From Comamonadaceae bacterium UBA2121 (lineage in GTDB: Bacteria; Pseudomonadota; Gammaproteobacteria; Burkholderiales; Burkholderiaceae_C), in contig DCYB01000011.1 of the NCBI GenBank assembly GCA_002331385.1, forward strand, positions 357,459 to 421,458: 64,000 nt of DNA. Direction: 5' to 3'. Below, piece after piece: positions 17,785-27,363 of the stretch. How positions within the stretch are numbered: the first letter of the stretch is position 1; each line of letters starts with the position of its first letter. The position numbers were made by a program, and so were the translations under genes. A model generated the notes under the pieces. That model searched no databases. It saw nothing but the letters and a program-made list of their open reading frames with translations, and was not told the DNA's origin.

Positions 17785-19094
17785 GCGCGCAACCCATCCA
17801 TCAACCGCTGGGCGACGACGTGGTGCTGCGCGTGAGCCACGTGAGCAAGGAGTACAAGCTCTACGACTCGCCTCGCGCGCGCTTCAAGGCCTTGTTCAGC
17901 AACAAGGTGCGCCATCGCAGCCATTGGGCGCTGAAGGATATTTCGTTTGAGCTCAAGCGCGGCCAGTGCGTCGGCGTGGTGGGCGATAACGGCGCAGGCA
18001 AGAGCTCGCTGCTGAAGCTGCTGGCGGGCACAATGCAGCCAAGTTCGGGCAGCGTGGAGCGCGTAGGGCGCGTGACGGCCATTCTGGAGCTGGGCGCGGG
18101 CTTCCACCCCGAGTTCAGCGGGCGCGACAACCTGTACTTTGCGGGCAACTTGATCGGCATCGGTCAGGAGGAGATGGCGCGGCTGGAGCCGGGCATCGTC
18201 GCGTTCTCGGAACTGGGCGATGCGATGGACCGCCCGGTCAAGACCTATTCGTCGGGCATGACGGTCCGGCTCGCGTTTGCGCTGGTGACGGCGGTGCAGC
18301 CCGATGTGCTGATCATCGACGAAGCGCTGGCCGTGGGCGATCAGCATTTCCAGAAAAAATGCGTGGCGCGCATCATGGATTTTCGCGACAAGGGGTGCAC
18401 CATCCTTTTCTGTTCGCACAGTTCGTACCACATTCGCCATCTGTGCGATCAGGCCATGTGGCTCAAGGGCGGGCAGATCATGGAGATGGGCGCGACCGAG
18501 GCGGTGATGGGCGCGTATGAAATGCACAGCCGCCTGCGCGGCGATGCTGTGCCCGCTGCCGCAGCGCCTGAATTGCTCGATGGTGAAGAGCCCGATGTGA
18601 CGTTGAACGCGCTGGGCGACGAGCCTCCGCCTGCCAGCGATGTGCCGCCCGATGCCTCGGGTACGCGCATGCAGCGCGAGCCAGATGGGCTGGGCGCGAG
18701 CCTGCTGTCGGTGGCGATTTCCGATCTGGCCACCGAGGGCCGACCGCCGTTGCTGGAGAGTGTCGATTTGGTGGTGACCTTCGTCGTGCGCGGGCGCGGC
18801 GATGAGCGCCCCAATCTGGGCTTCATGATCGAGCAGGCGCAGGGCACGGGCATCACGTCGCTGGCCACACACGAGGAGGGCGCGCATCCCGTGCGCCAGC
18901 CGGATGGCACGTGGCGCTCGGTGCTCACCTTTCCCAATCTGCCGCTGCACAGCGGAGAATATGTGGTCAGCGCCTACCTTTTCGATGAAAGCGGCCTCGT
19001 GCTATACGATGCGTGGTTGCACTACCAACACTTCCGCTTTGTCTCGCCCACGCTGATGCCGGGTCTGGTGCGCTTGCCGCACGCATGGACCTGA
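17781..19094 (+). CDS. wzt: polysaccharide ABC transporter ATPase with C-terminal glycan-binding-type domain (Wzt)
   Basis: A 437-residue protein. Residues 1-240 form the ATPase: Walker A GDNGAGKS at 68-75, signature YSSGMTVRLAFA near 156, Walker B VLIIDEALAVGD, and the H-loop segment LFCSHSSYHI. An acidic/Pro-rich linker (about 240-290) leads to a beta-sandwich-like C-terminal domain (about 300-435). This is the arrangement of extended Wzt proteins, where the extra domain recognises a capped non-reducing end of the O-polysaccharide before export. The adjacent methyltransferase genes fit methylated chain ends. It overlaps wzm at its start and the next gene at its end. Confidence 0.93.
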   Translation: MSAQPIHQPLGDDVVLRVSHVSKEYKLYDSPRARFKALFSNKVRHRSHWALKDISFELKRGQCVGVVGDNGAGKSSLLKLLAGTMQPSSGSVERVGRVTAILELGAGFHPEFSGRDNLYFAGNLIGIGQEEMARLEPGIVAFSELGDAMDRPVKTYSSGMTVRLAFALVTAVQPDVLIIDEALAVGDQHFQKKCVARIMDFRDKGCTILFCSHSSYHIRHLCDQAMWLKGGQIMEMGATEAVMGAYEMHSRLRGDAVPAAAAPELLDGEEPDVTLNALGDEPPPASDVPPDASGTRMQREPDGLGASLLSVAISDLATEGRPPLLESVDLVVTFVVRGRGDERPNLGFMIEQAQGTGITSLATHEEGAHPVRQPDGTWRSVLTFPNLPLHSGEYVVSAYLFDESGLVLYDAWLHYQHFRFVSPTLMPGLVRLPHAWT

Positions 19095-20029
19095 CACGAG
19101 CGCGCGGGCCCAACCGATTTTTGAATGTGACGATGACTTCCGAGAATGCTTCTTCGACGGCGACCGACACCGCCAACGTGATTGCCGAGGCGCAGGCTTT
19201 GATCCACCGGGGCGAGATGGAGCAGGCCGGCCAACTGCTGGTGCAGGCGCGCGACGTGCCCGCCACGCGACTTGCCGCGCACAACCTGATCGAGGCGCAA
19301 TTCCCGTTGCTGTCGTATGGACAGTGGATGGGGTGCCCTTGCGAGATCTCCGAAGCGGATGACATCTACAAGTTCTTTGCCGCACACCCGTCCAGCCTGA
19401 ACCCGATTCGGGATTATCTGGCCGATGGCTGGCGCACGATGTCGGAGTTGGTGCTGCTGCTCGAAGAAGTGAATCACCCTCTGCTGCGCACACAAAGCGT
19501 GCTGGAGTTTGCCAGTGGCCATGGCCGCTTCACGCGCCATCTGGTGAAGGCGCTGGGCGCGCAGCGCGTGGTGGCGTCGGACGTGGTGGCCGATTCGGTG
19601 GAGTTTGCGCGCCAGGCGTTTGGCGTGGAGGGCTTTGTCTCAGCCGCCGTGCCGGAGGACGTGCAGTGGCAGCGCCAGCACGATCTGGTGTTTGTGCTGT
19701 CGCTCTTCAGTCACTTGCCGGCGTCGACCTGGTCGCGCTGGCTGCGGCGCATCTACGACATGGTCGCGCCGGGCGGCGTGCTGGTGTTCACCACGCACGG
19801 CGATGAGGCGGTGCGCAAGCAGAACGTGACGCTGGACGAGAACGGCTACTTCTTCACGCCATCGAGCGAATCCAATGCGATCGATGGGCAGGAATACGGC
19901 ACGACCTTCACATCGGAAGCCTTTGTACGTGCACGCATTGCCGAACATCTGCCAGGCGCCAGGCTGCTCAAGCTTGCACCCCGCCAGTTCTGGCACCATC
20001 AGGACGCCTACGTCGTCGAAAAGCCGTGA
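19085..20029 (+). CDS. class I SAM-dependent methyltransferase
   Basis: A 314-residue cytoplasmic protein from ATG 19085 (overlapping the wzt stop by 10 bases). ATG 19133 is the alternative start. After a helical N-terminal part (residues 20-130) the Rossmann core begins with LEFASGHGRFTRHL near residue 140, then VVASDVVADSVEFAR, VFVLSLFSHLPASTW and a PGGVLVFTTHG post-motif. The final FWHHQDAYVVEKP strand is typical of small-molecule or sugar methyltransferases. Its position directly after wzt suggests methylation of a polysaccharide residue, possibly the cap. The exact acceptor is unknown. Confidence 0.85.
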   Translation: MDLTRARGPNRFLNVTMTSENASSTATDTANVIAEAQALIHRGEMEQAGQLLVQARDVPATRLAAHNLIEAQFPLLSYGQWMGCPCEISEADDIYKFFAAHPSSLNPIRDYLADGWRTMSELVLLLEEVNHPLLRTQSVLEFASGHGRFTRHLVKALGAQRVVASDVVADSVEFARQAFGVEGFVSAAVPEDVQWQRQHDLVFVLSLFSHLPASTWSRWLRRIYDMVAPGGVLVFTTHGDEAVRKQNVTLDENGYFFTPSSESNAIDGQEYGTTFTSEAFVRARIAEHLPGARLLKLAPRQFWHHQDAYVVEKP

Positions 20030-20068
20030 GCGCCGCCGCACGCGCGCATCACACACCAAGGACACGGA

Positions 20069-20668
20069 ATGCATTCAAGCTCACTGGCCCACGTTCAAGG
20101 GCTGGTACACCAATATCTGTCGGACAAGACCAGCCAGCCGCTGCGCATCATCGACATCGGCAGCTACGACGTGAACGGCAGCTACAAGCAGTTCTTCCTG
20201 CATCCTGCATGGAACTATGTCGGCGTCGATCTGGGCGCGGGCCCGAACGTGGATGTGGTGCTGCAATCGCCTTACCGCCTGCCGTTTGACAGTTTCTCGG
20301 TGGACGTCATCGTGTCGGGGCAGGCGTTTGAGCATGTGGAGTATTTCTGGTGCTCGTGGCTGGAGATGGCGCGCGTGCTCAAGCCCGGTGGCCATATCTT
20401 CTTGCTCGCCCCGTCGCGCGGGCCGGAGCACCGTTACCCGCAAGATTGCTGGCGCTTTTATCCCGATGCCTACCGCGCTCTGGCCAAGTATGCGTCGATG
20501 GAGCTGCTGCAGGTCAGCACCGACTGGGAGCCGCATCCGAGCGAAGACAGTGCCGCCTGGGGCGACACCGTGGGCGTGTTCCGCCAGCCGCCCTTGTCCG
20601 GCATGCAGAAGCTGCGCCGCAACCTGATGCAAAAGCTGCGTTATCAGGTGATGCCGGGCTACAAATGA
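20069..20668 (+). CDS. class I SAM-dependent methyltransferase
   Basis: A 199-residue protein of the methyltransferase type 11 kind. Motif I is RIIDIGSYDVNGSYK at about residues 26-40, the acidic end of strand 2 is VGVDLGAGPNVDVV, then VDVIVSGQAFEHVEYFW and the LKPGGHIFLLAPSRGPEHRYP region. The GPEHRYPQDCWRFYPDAY segment recurs in methyltransferases of polysaccharide loci. It is the second methyltransferase in the wzm-wzt series and is separated from the first by 39 bases. Acceptor not known. Confidence 0.85.
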   Translation: MHSSSLAHVQGLVHQYLSDKTSQPLRIIDIGSYDVNGSYKQFFLHPAWNYVGVDLGAGPNVDVVLQSPYRLPFDSFSVDVIVSGQAFEHVEYFWCSWLEMARVLKPGGHIFLLAPSRGPEHRYPQDCWRFYPDAYRALAKYASMELLQVSTDWEPHPSEDSAAWGDTVGVFRQPPLSGMQKLRRNLMQKLRYQVMPGYK

Positions 20669-20759
20669 CGCAGCGCTCCGCCTGATTCACCTGAATAAAT
20701 TATGGTAACTTGAGCAACAGGAGGAAGACGAGGCCCGCACCACGAGCGCCTTTTGAACT

Positions 20760-23399
20760 ATGTTGCCAAGGACTATCCATCGGGCTGTGCGCTCCGGCTG
20801 CGCTGCGGTTGCGCCCGCTCGCGCGTTGACCTTCTCATGGCATCGCTGCGTGCCGTTCGTCGGCCTGCTGCTGCTATGGTGTGTGCTGTGCTTGCAGCCA
20901 ATGCAGGCCTGGGCCAGGGATGTTCCTGCCAACGTGAACGGCACTGAACTGCCGCAGGCGACCGCCGCAGGGCAGGGCTTTGTGGAAAAGGCCGAAATCA
21001 GCGATGGCGTGCTCACCTTGACGGGCTGGGCGGCCGCGCGCAATCCCAGCGTGTTCGTGACACTGGTGCAGGTGTGGCTGGGCGATCAATCCATTTACCG
21101 CGGACGGCTTGGCTATCTCACCCCACGCAGCGACGTGGTCGAGGCCACCGGCCAACCGCTGTGGTTGAGCAGCGGTTTTCATCTGCCGCTCCAGCTTCCA
21201 GACGATGTCTCTGCGCAGGCTTTGCCGCTGCGGGTACAGGTGACGAATGGCGATGGCAGCCAGTTCGATTTGGGCGTGAGCGACGCTGCGCGCCAGGTGC
21301 AAGTGCCCCACACCGCGCGGCAACCCTCCTGGAAGGCGAAGCTGGCGCTGGGACTGGCGTTTGCCTTGCCGGCACTGTGTCTGTTGCTGGCATGTGCCGG
21401 ACGTGGCCACAGCAGCCCTGCAGGACATGGCGGCGTGAGCGCACGCGCGTTTGCGGCCTCGGTCATCGCTTCGTTTGCGCTGTTGGTGGCGGCGGGGTGG
21501 AGCGGGTCGTCGCTGCCGTTGCTGCTGGAGCGCGCCCAGATTCTCGAACACGATGGTGCGCCGTATCTGGGGCAAGCGCGCGATGTGCGACGGGATGAAT
21601 GGCTGATTGTCACGCCGTTGGCGATGAGCCAGCGCGTGAGCCCGGAGCCGTTTGCATCGGTCAACACCTTGCACGGCGTTTATGGTCAGAACATGAATGT
21701 CGTGGGCATGAGCGGTGCGCCCACGCGCACGCTGGCAGAGGTCGCCAAACCTGCGAGTTGGGGCTTTCTGGTGCTGGATCTCAAGCGGGCACTGGCGTGG
21801 TATTGGTGGCTGCCGTTCTTTGCCTGCTTTCTCGCGCTGTGGGCGCTGCTGCGCAGTTGGTTCGCGCTGGATTGGCGGCACGCGGCCGTGCTGGCGTCGC
21901 TGGTGCCGGGCTCGGCCTACGCCGTGGGCTGGTCGGGCTGGCCTGCTTATGTGAGCTTTTTCCCGATTCTTGCGGCGTGGGCTGCGACGGGCGCGATGCG
22001 GGCGCAGCGCGCTTGGCAAGCCGCTGTGCTGGGAGGCATGCTGGGTTGGGCTGCTGCCGGATTTGTGTTGGTGCTTTACCCCGGCTGGCAGATTCCACTG
22101 GCCTGGTTGATGGGGCTGCTCACGCTCGCGCATGGGTGGCAGATGCGCAGGCAATTGCAGTTCGGCGTGGGGCAGTTGCTGGCCCTGATCGTTGCGGCGG
22201 CAGTGGGTGCTTTGCTACTCGGGGCATGGTGGCGCGACGCGGCAGACGCGATTGCTGCGTTGGGCAACACGGTGTATCCGGGCCAGCGCTCGATGGAACT
22301 GGGCGGCTACGTGGAGCCATGGCATCTGTCCAAGGGCATCGCCAATCTGGTCACGCTGTATGAAAGCTCGCAGTGGTCCATCCCGAGCGACGCGGCGGGG
22401 CATGTCTATCTGCTGCTGCCGTTGGCGGTGGCCAGTGTGGTGTGCCTGTGCGTCACGCGCGCGGCGTGGTCCATGGTGCTGGTGTTGTGGCTGGTGGTGG
22501 CGTTTGTGCTGGTGCACATGTTTGTTGGAATTCCCGCCTGGCTGGCGCGTGCCACGTTATGGGGCAACGTGCCCGCGTTCCGCCTGGATGTGGTGCTGGG
22601 GCTGGCGCAGGTGTTGCTTCTGGCGTGGGTGATGGAGTGCGCGCCGCAGTTGCGGCAATGGGCCGATGGCTCACGTGCGCGCACGGTGCTGTTGCAGGCG
22701 TTGGCTTGCACCACGGCGACGGTTGTCGCCTGGGTTCACTGGCGCGCGCTGGCGATGATGCCGGTGCCCATGCAGCAATGGCTCACGCCTGCGGTACTGG
22801 TGCTGATTCTGGCGGCGTCGGCGTGGCTTGCATGGCTGCTGGTGCGCGGGCGCGTGGTGCTGGCGGTGGGCGTTACGGCGGCGTGGACTTTGGCGGTGAG
22901 TTTCCCGTTCAACCCGTTGCAGCAGGCGCCCAAAGACATTCAACTGGTGCCGGGATTGCGCACCGCGTTGCAGTCATCCGCCGCCGGTGAGCGCCCATCG
23001 GCACCGCGGGTGGCCGTGGTGAACAACGACGTGTGGATGGGCGCGTTGCCGATCGCGGGCGTGCGCGTGGTGAACAGCGTGTTCTACGATCCACCGCTGC
23101 GCTTTTGGCGTGATCTCGACCCCTCGGGGGCGTTCAAGCCGATCTACAACCGCTACCAGAACCTGCTGATCACGTTGGAACCTGAACTGGAGACCGCCAC
23201 CTGGCGCATCACCAGTCCGCGCATGGATGCGGTGGTGCTGAACGTGCAACCAGAGCGTTTTGATTTTGCCAAGGTGCAGGCCGATTTTGTGTTGGCAGGA
23301 CTGGTGGATGGTGCGCAATTGCAGGCCAATCCACGGCTGGCGCTGCAGGCGACGGATGGCGCGCACTGGATGCTGTTTCGCGTGACGCAGCAGCCCTGA
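20760..23399 (+). CDS. large multi-spanning membrane protein, GT-C-like, polysaccharide locus
   Basis: An 879-residue protein. A signal-anchor or signal peptide (residues 36-53, ending MQAWA) precedes a beta-rich extracytoplasmic domain (about 55-190, with LTLTGWAAARNPSVFVTLVQ). About a dozen hydrophobic helices follow from residue 198 to 710, and a C-terminal extracytoplasmic segment from about 735 to 879. The first large loop has GQARDVRRDEWLIVTPLAMSQ, where an acidic pair near the membrane is reminiscent of GT-C glycosyltransferases. I do not recognise a named family with certainty. Context suggests a polyprenyl-sugar-dependent glycosyltransferase or polymer-modifying enzyme. A GGAGGA sequence lies about 30 bases upstream, too far to be the ribosome site. 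Confidence 0.7.
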   Translation: MLPRTIHRAVRSGCAAVAPARALTFSWHRCVPFVGLLLLWCVLCLQPMQAWARDVPANVNGTELPQATAAGQGFVEKAEISDGVLTLTGWAAARNPSVFVTLVQVWLGDQSIYRGRLGYLTPRSDVVEATGQPLWLSSGFHLPLQLPDDVSAQALPLRVQVTNGDGSQFDLGVSDAARQVQVPHTARQPSWKAKLALGLAFALPALCLLLACAGRGHSSPAGHGGVSARAFAASVIASFALLVAAGWSGSSLPLLLERAQILEHDGAPYLGQARDVRRDEWLIVTPLAMSQRVSPEPFASVNTLHGVYGQNMNVVGMSGAPTRTLAEVAKPASWGFLVLDLKRALAWYWWLPFFACFLALWALLRSWFALDWRHAAVLASLVPGSAYAVGWSGWPAYVSFFPILAAWAATGAMRAQRAWQAAVLGGMLGWAAAGFVLVLYPGWQIPLAWLMGLLTLAHGWQMRRQLQFGVGQLLALIVAAAVGALLLGAWWRDAADAIAALGNTVYPGQRSMELGGYVEPWHLSKGIANLVTLYESSQWSIPSDAAGHVYLLLPLAVASVVCLCVTRAAWSMVLVLWLVVAFVLVHMFVGIPAWLARATLWGNVPAFRLDVVLGLAQVLLLAWVMECAPQLRQWADGSRARTVLLQALACTTATVVAWVHWRALAMMPVPMQQWLTPAVLVLILAASAWLAWLLVRGRVVLAVGVTAAWTLAVSFPFNPLQQAPKDIQLVPGLRTALQSSAAGERPSAPRVAVVNNDVWMGALPIAGVRVVNSVFYDPPLRFWRDLDPSGAFKPIYNRYQNLLITLEPELETATWRITSPRMDAVVLNVQPERFDFAKVQADFVLAGLVDGAQLQANPRLALQATDGAHWMLFRVTQQP

Positions 23400-23402
23400 A
23401 GG

Positions 23403-23447
23403 CTGACAAAAAAAGGGCCCGCAGTCTCTGACCGGGGCCCGTTGTGG
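23403..23447 (-). terminator. terminator of the minus-strand glycosyltransferase gene
   Basis: On the minus strand, GGGCCCC and GGGCCC arms flank a 13-15 base loop and are followed by a run of seven to eight T residues. It lies 20 bases past the stop of the 1270-codon gene and just after the convergent membrane-protein gene. The stem is short, so moderate confidence. Confidence 0.6.
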
Positions 23448-23466
23448 GGAGACGCAGCGCGCGGCG

Positions 23467-26400
23467 TTAGCCGTTCAACCAGGTTTTGACCTGTCGTTGG
23501 AATTGGGGTGAAATCCGGCGAGCCACGCCGCGTAGCACAGGCAGTGAGCGCAGATACATCAACGCGCCCAGAATGCCCGCCTTGGTGGCGTGGGTGTAGG
23601 CGCGCTCGGGCACAAACTGCGCGAGATAGTCGCGCTCCAGCGTCGCGCCATCGGCTTCGGGCTGACTAGACGTGGACATGCCTGCGAAGTAGTCCGTGCG
23701 GTAATCCCACGCTTCGGACGGCTCGGGCGCGACAAGGCCGGGCTGGGCCTCCGCGATGTCTGGCGCCGCGGCCTCGGCGAAATGCTGGCGGCGCAGTTGC
23801 ACGAAAAAGTCGACCCAGTGTTTGCCGTCCTGATCCCAGTCGGTGACCCAGCTCCAGGGGCGATCGACCACGCGTTCAGCGAACGCGCCAATGTTGGGCA
23901 CTACGACGGGCAGGCCCGCCTGCAGCGCAGCGCTGAGGGTGTAGCTGTAGGTTTCGGGCCATTGCGCCGGGAACCACACCAGATCGGGTTTGAGCCATGC
24001 GAGCAACTGGGGCAGGTCTTCTTCCTTGTAGGCGCCATGCACGCTGAGTGCGGCCTTGGGGCGGCTCAGCAGATGGCGGTAGCCGAAGCCCAGCAGGTGG
24101 AATTCAACAGGCGCACCTTCACGCGCGGCCTGTACGGCGGCGGCTTCGAGCACGTCGGCCCCTTTGATGGCGCTGAGCGCGCCGAGAACGACGATGCGCA
24201 GCGGACGCTCTGCCTCCATGGGGCGCGGCGCTGGCACCTGCAGCTCCGTGTCGGCGCAGATGTCGGTGTGCTGCACGGCATGCACGTGCGCTGCCGGCGC
24301 AAAGCCAGCGATGCGCGAGGCCGTGTCATGGCTGGGTGCAATCACGTTGCGCGCCGCGCTCAGGAAGCGGGCATTCGCGCCGCGCCAGTGCGCCACGTTG
24401 CCTTCCATGGGCGCGGGCATGTCGGGCGTGCAGCATTTGCAATGGCCGGGGGAGGTCTCGCCCTGAAAGCGGTTGTCTTCGCCGGTGATGGTGATGTAGG
24501 TGCAGTAGCTGTAGTAGTCGTGCGCGGTGAAGTCGTAGCTTACGTTGAGCAATGCGGGCAGATCACGCACCTTGCGGTCGTGCCCCAGCAGATGGTGGTA
24601 ATGCACGTGGGAGACATGCAATTGGCGCAACACGTTGAGCAGGTCGTCGAACTGCTCATCGATTTTCAGCACCAGCTCGAAACCCTCATTCGCCGAGGCC
24701 ATGCGCAATGCCACGCATTTGCCCGATGCCGGAGTGAGCGTGAGGAACACGGCTTTGTCCGCGAGATGGCGCGCCAGTTCATGCACATGCCGCACGGTGC
24801 CCCCTGCGCGGTCGTGCAGCACGGCCAGTACGACAGGCAGTTGGGCATTGCGGATGCGTGCCACATCCAGCGCCAGCCGGTAGGGGCGAGCCGGATCGGC
24901 CTGCACGAATTTGTGCACATCGCTCGCGTAATGGGGGTGCAGGCGCGCCAGCTTCTCCATGGCAGCGCGCTCGCGCGGGCTCTTGCTGTCGCCAAAGCTG
25001 ACGCCGCCCGTGTGCAGCACAAAGGTGTCGAGCAAATGCAGATTGCGCCAGCCCGCGCGAATGGCGCGTTGGCAGAAATCGTTTTCCTCTCCGTAGCCCT
25101 TGCCGAAGTTCTTGGTGTCAAACAGGCCCACGTCCTTCAGGCTGTCACGGCGGATGTACATGCAGAAGCCGACGCCGGTGGGCACGTCCACGACGACTCC
25201 GGGATTGGTGGCGGCACACAGCGCATCCATGCGGGCCGTGTCGTAGCCGGGAGGCAGCGGGTTGTCTTCGCAAAAGCGGGGGTAGCTGCAGATCGTGGCG
25301 TTGGTGGACAGCGGCGTGGCGGACGCGATCTTGCGGTCGCCATAGGCAGCAGCGCGGATGCGGTCAAGCCAGTCGTTGGCGACTTCGGTGTCGCTGTTGA
25401 GCAGCAGCACGTCGTTGGCATCGGACACGGCCATGCCGCGATTGACCGTGCCGACAAAGCCGAGGTTGTCCTCGTTTTCCAGCAGCAGGATGCGTGGCTC
25501 GGATGCGGCGCGATCGCGCAGCCATTGCGTGACCTCGGGTTCGGGGCTGCAGTCGTTGATGACGATGAGCCGGTACGGCGATTGCACCGGCGCGGCCAGC
25601 ACGGAGTCGATACACACTTGGGTGTCACGCAGTCCGCGATACACAGGCACGATGATGTCCACCGGATGCGGCGGCGCAGCGATCGGGGTGCGCGGCTGCG
25701 TGGAAGCGGCCCACGCGCTGGCGGCCAACTGTTCGTGTTTGGGCATCTTGCCGCGCAGGCGATCAAGGCCGATCTTGGCGCGCACGAGTGGCCGCGTGAC
25801 CTTGAAAACGGTCGAATTCTCGATCGTGTCCAGGTGCGTGGCGAGATCCTTGAATTCCTTTTGCACTTTCACCAGTTCGTGTTCAAGGCGTGTGGCGTTG
25901 CGCTGGAACTGGGCGGATTCGTCCTGAAAGCTGCGGCGGCTGTTTTCGCTGGCTTCGAGTGCATTGCTCAGGTGCGCCTTCTGACCGTGCAGTGCGCTGA
26001 CCTGATCGTTCAGTGCGGTCACTTCGGTATGGAGCTCCGTGACGCGCTCCTGCAGCGGATAAATCTGGTGCGCCAGCGCGAGATAGTCCGCCGACATCGG
26101 CCAGCCCACGTCGAGCTCCAGCACCAACGCTTGTTCTGGCACAGCCTGTTCCCATTGCGCGGGCGACACGGGCAATTCGAGCCAAGGGTCATCGCCGGTG
26201 AGCAGCAGCATGGTCGCGGAAGAGAGCATCGGAATCGGCACCTGCCACGCAATCTGCTGATGGGGTGACTGGCTCAGCAGGTCCTGGGCTTCGCGCGTAT
26301 TGTCAAAACTCCAGAGCGTCTGCCCGTCCGCTGCAAGCAGGCGAATGCCGTACAGGTGCAGAAAGCCGGGCCGATCGGCTGGGTCCAGCCGCAGGCGGCA

Positions 26401-27279
26401 GGGGCGCGCTGCGGCGGCCGGGATGTCAAAGCGGATGGTCTGGCGCTCTTGCCCCATGGTGCCGGTGGCGGTGAGCTTGCCTTCTTCGGTGAATCCTTCT
26501 CCGCGATCTACATACAACTGGGCCGTGAACAACGCTTGGGCGTCGCCTTCTTCAGGCGCGTAGTGCAAGGCATTGTCGGCAGTGGCAGCGACGGGCTGCG
26601 CTGCGCCAATGAACTGGTAGGCGAGGGCATCCGGCGCGGCTAACAGATAGCGCGCGACGGCGGGAGGCAGTTCGTCAAAACGGATGGCGAATTCGGATTC
26701 GGGCAATTCGCGGCGCACCGTGTCCAGGGTGTCGATGGACCAGCCATGCTCACCCAAAAATCGGGACAGCGAGCGGCGCGTGAAAAAGCGCAGGTGGGTG
26801 CGATCGAGCAGGCCTTCCTCGCGGTAGCGAAACTCGCCTTGCAGGAGTTCGGCGATCAGGCCGGCGTACCCGGCATTGGGCACCGACACCAGAAGCTGCC
26901 CTCCGGGTGCGAGCAACTGGCGGCAGGCGTCGAGGATGCGCTCGGGCTGTCGCAGGTGCTCCAGCACGTCTGCGCAGACGATGTAGTCGTAACGCTTATT
27001 TGCAAATAATGTAAGCAGATCACAGGTTTCCAGATCTGCCACATGCACGTCCCGATAGTGAGGGCGAGCGTGCGCCGCTTCCGCGTCACTCCAGGTCAGG
27101 CCATCGCTGACGCATTGACGGGTTTCGGAAAGGTATTGGCCCAGAGCGCCGCTGCCGCAGCCCAGGTCGAGCAGGGTTGCGCCTTGATGGACTAAACTCG
27201 CGATTACGGAGAGGGAAGTGCGTTCACCGGGTCGGATATTGCGCAGATAGACGTGCAAATCCTCAATGTTCTGTGTCAT
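23467..27279 (-). CDS. multidomain methyltransferase / coiled-coil / GT2 / GT4 glycosyltransferase
   Basis: A 1270-residue cytoplasmic protein from ATG 27279 (MTQNIEDLHVYLRN). An upstream extension to 27429 would run into the divergent gene and has no domain content. Order of parts: SAM methyltransferase at about 1-225 (LLDLGCGSGALGQYL, VCADVLEHLRQPERIL, APGGQLLVSVPN); beta-rich module at 235-395; coiled coil at about 405-490 (PLQERVTELHTEVTALNDQV and on); GT2 domain from about 538 (VDIIVPVYRGL, INDCSPE, LLLNSDTEVANDW, GEENDF); GT4-like domain in the last 400 residues (RPLRIVVLGALSAIKGADVL, PETYSYTLSAALQAGLPVV). It probably extends and methylates the O-polysaccharide, with the coiled coil holding the parts or setting length (inference). 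Confidence 0.88.
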   Translation of the reverse strand: MTQNIEDLHVYLRNIRPGERTSLSVIASLVHQGATLLDLGCGSGALGQYLSETRQCVSDGLTWSDAEAAHARPHYRDVHVADLETCDLLTLFANKRYDYIVCADVLEHLRQPERILDACRQLLAPGGQLLVSVPNAGYAGLIAELLQGEFRYREEGLLDRTHLRFFTRRSLSRFLGEHGWSIDTLDTVRRELPESEFAIRFDELPPAVARYLLAAPDALAYQFIGAAQPVAATADNALHYAPEEGDAQALFTAQLYVDRGEGFTEEGKLTATGTMGQERQTIRFDIPAAAARPCRLRLDPADRPGFLHLYGIRLLAADGQTLWSFDNTREAQDLLSQSPHQQIAWQVPIPMLSSATMLLLTGDDPWLELPVSPAQWEQAVPEQALVLELDVGWPMSADYLALAHQIYPLQERVTELHTEVTALNDQVSALHGQKAHLSNALEASENSRRSFQDESAQFQRNATRLEHELVKVQKEFKDLATHLDTIENSTVFKVTRPLVRAKIGLDRLRGKMPKHEQLAASAWAASTQPRTPIAAPPHPVDIIVPVYRGLRDTQVCIDSVLAAPVQSPYRLIVINDCSPEPEVTQWLRDRAASEPRILLLENEDNLGFVGTVNRGMAVSDANDVLLLNSDTEVANDWLDRIRAAAYGDRKIASATPLSTNATICSYPRFCEDNPLPPGYDTARMDALCAATNPGVVVDVPTGVGFCMYIRRDSLKDVGLFDTKNFGKGYGEENDFCQRAIRAGWRNLHLLDTFVLHTGGVSFGDSKSPRERAAMEKLARLHPHYASDVHKFVQADPARPYRLALDVARIRNAQLPVVLAVLHDRAGGTVRHVHELARHLADKAVFLTLTPASGKCVALRMASANEGFELVLKIDEQFDDLLNVLRQLHVSHVHYHHLLGHDRKVRDLPALLNVSYDFTAHDYYSYCTYITITGEDNRFQGETSPGHCKCCTPDMPAPMEGNVAHWRGANARFLSAARNVIAPSHDTASRIAGFAPAAHVHAVQHTDICADTELQVPAPRPMEAERPLRIVVLGALSAIKGADVLEAAAVQAAREGAPVEFHLLGFGYRHLLSRPKAALSVHGAYKEEDLPQLLAWLKPDLVWFPAQWPETYSYTLSAALQAGLPVVVPNIGAFAERVVDRPWSWVTDWDQDGKHWVDFFVQLRRQHFAEAAAPDIAEAQPGLVAPEPSEAWDYRTDYFAGMSTSSQPEADGATLERDYLAQFVPERAYTHATKAGILGALMYLRSLPVLRGVARRISPQFQRQVKTWLNG

Positions 27280-27363
27280 CCCCGAATTATGACCAAGCCT
27301 TTGGCGTCGGCGCGAATCAAATATTGACACTAGCCGGGTCTGTAACAAGCACAATACGCACTG

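Noticed and set aside
23590..26268. An 892-codon frame opposite the multidomain glycosyltransferase.
   Set aside because: Codon-complement shadow in GC-rich DNA. The minus-strand frame contains clear methyltransferase and glycosyltransferase motifs and the plus frame none.
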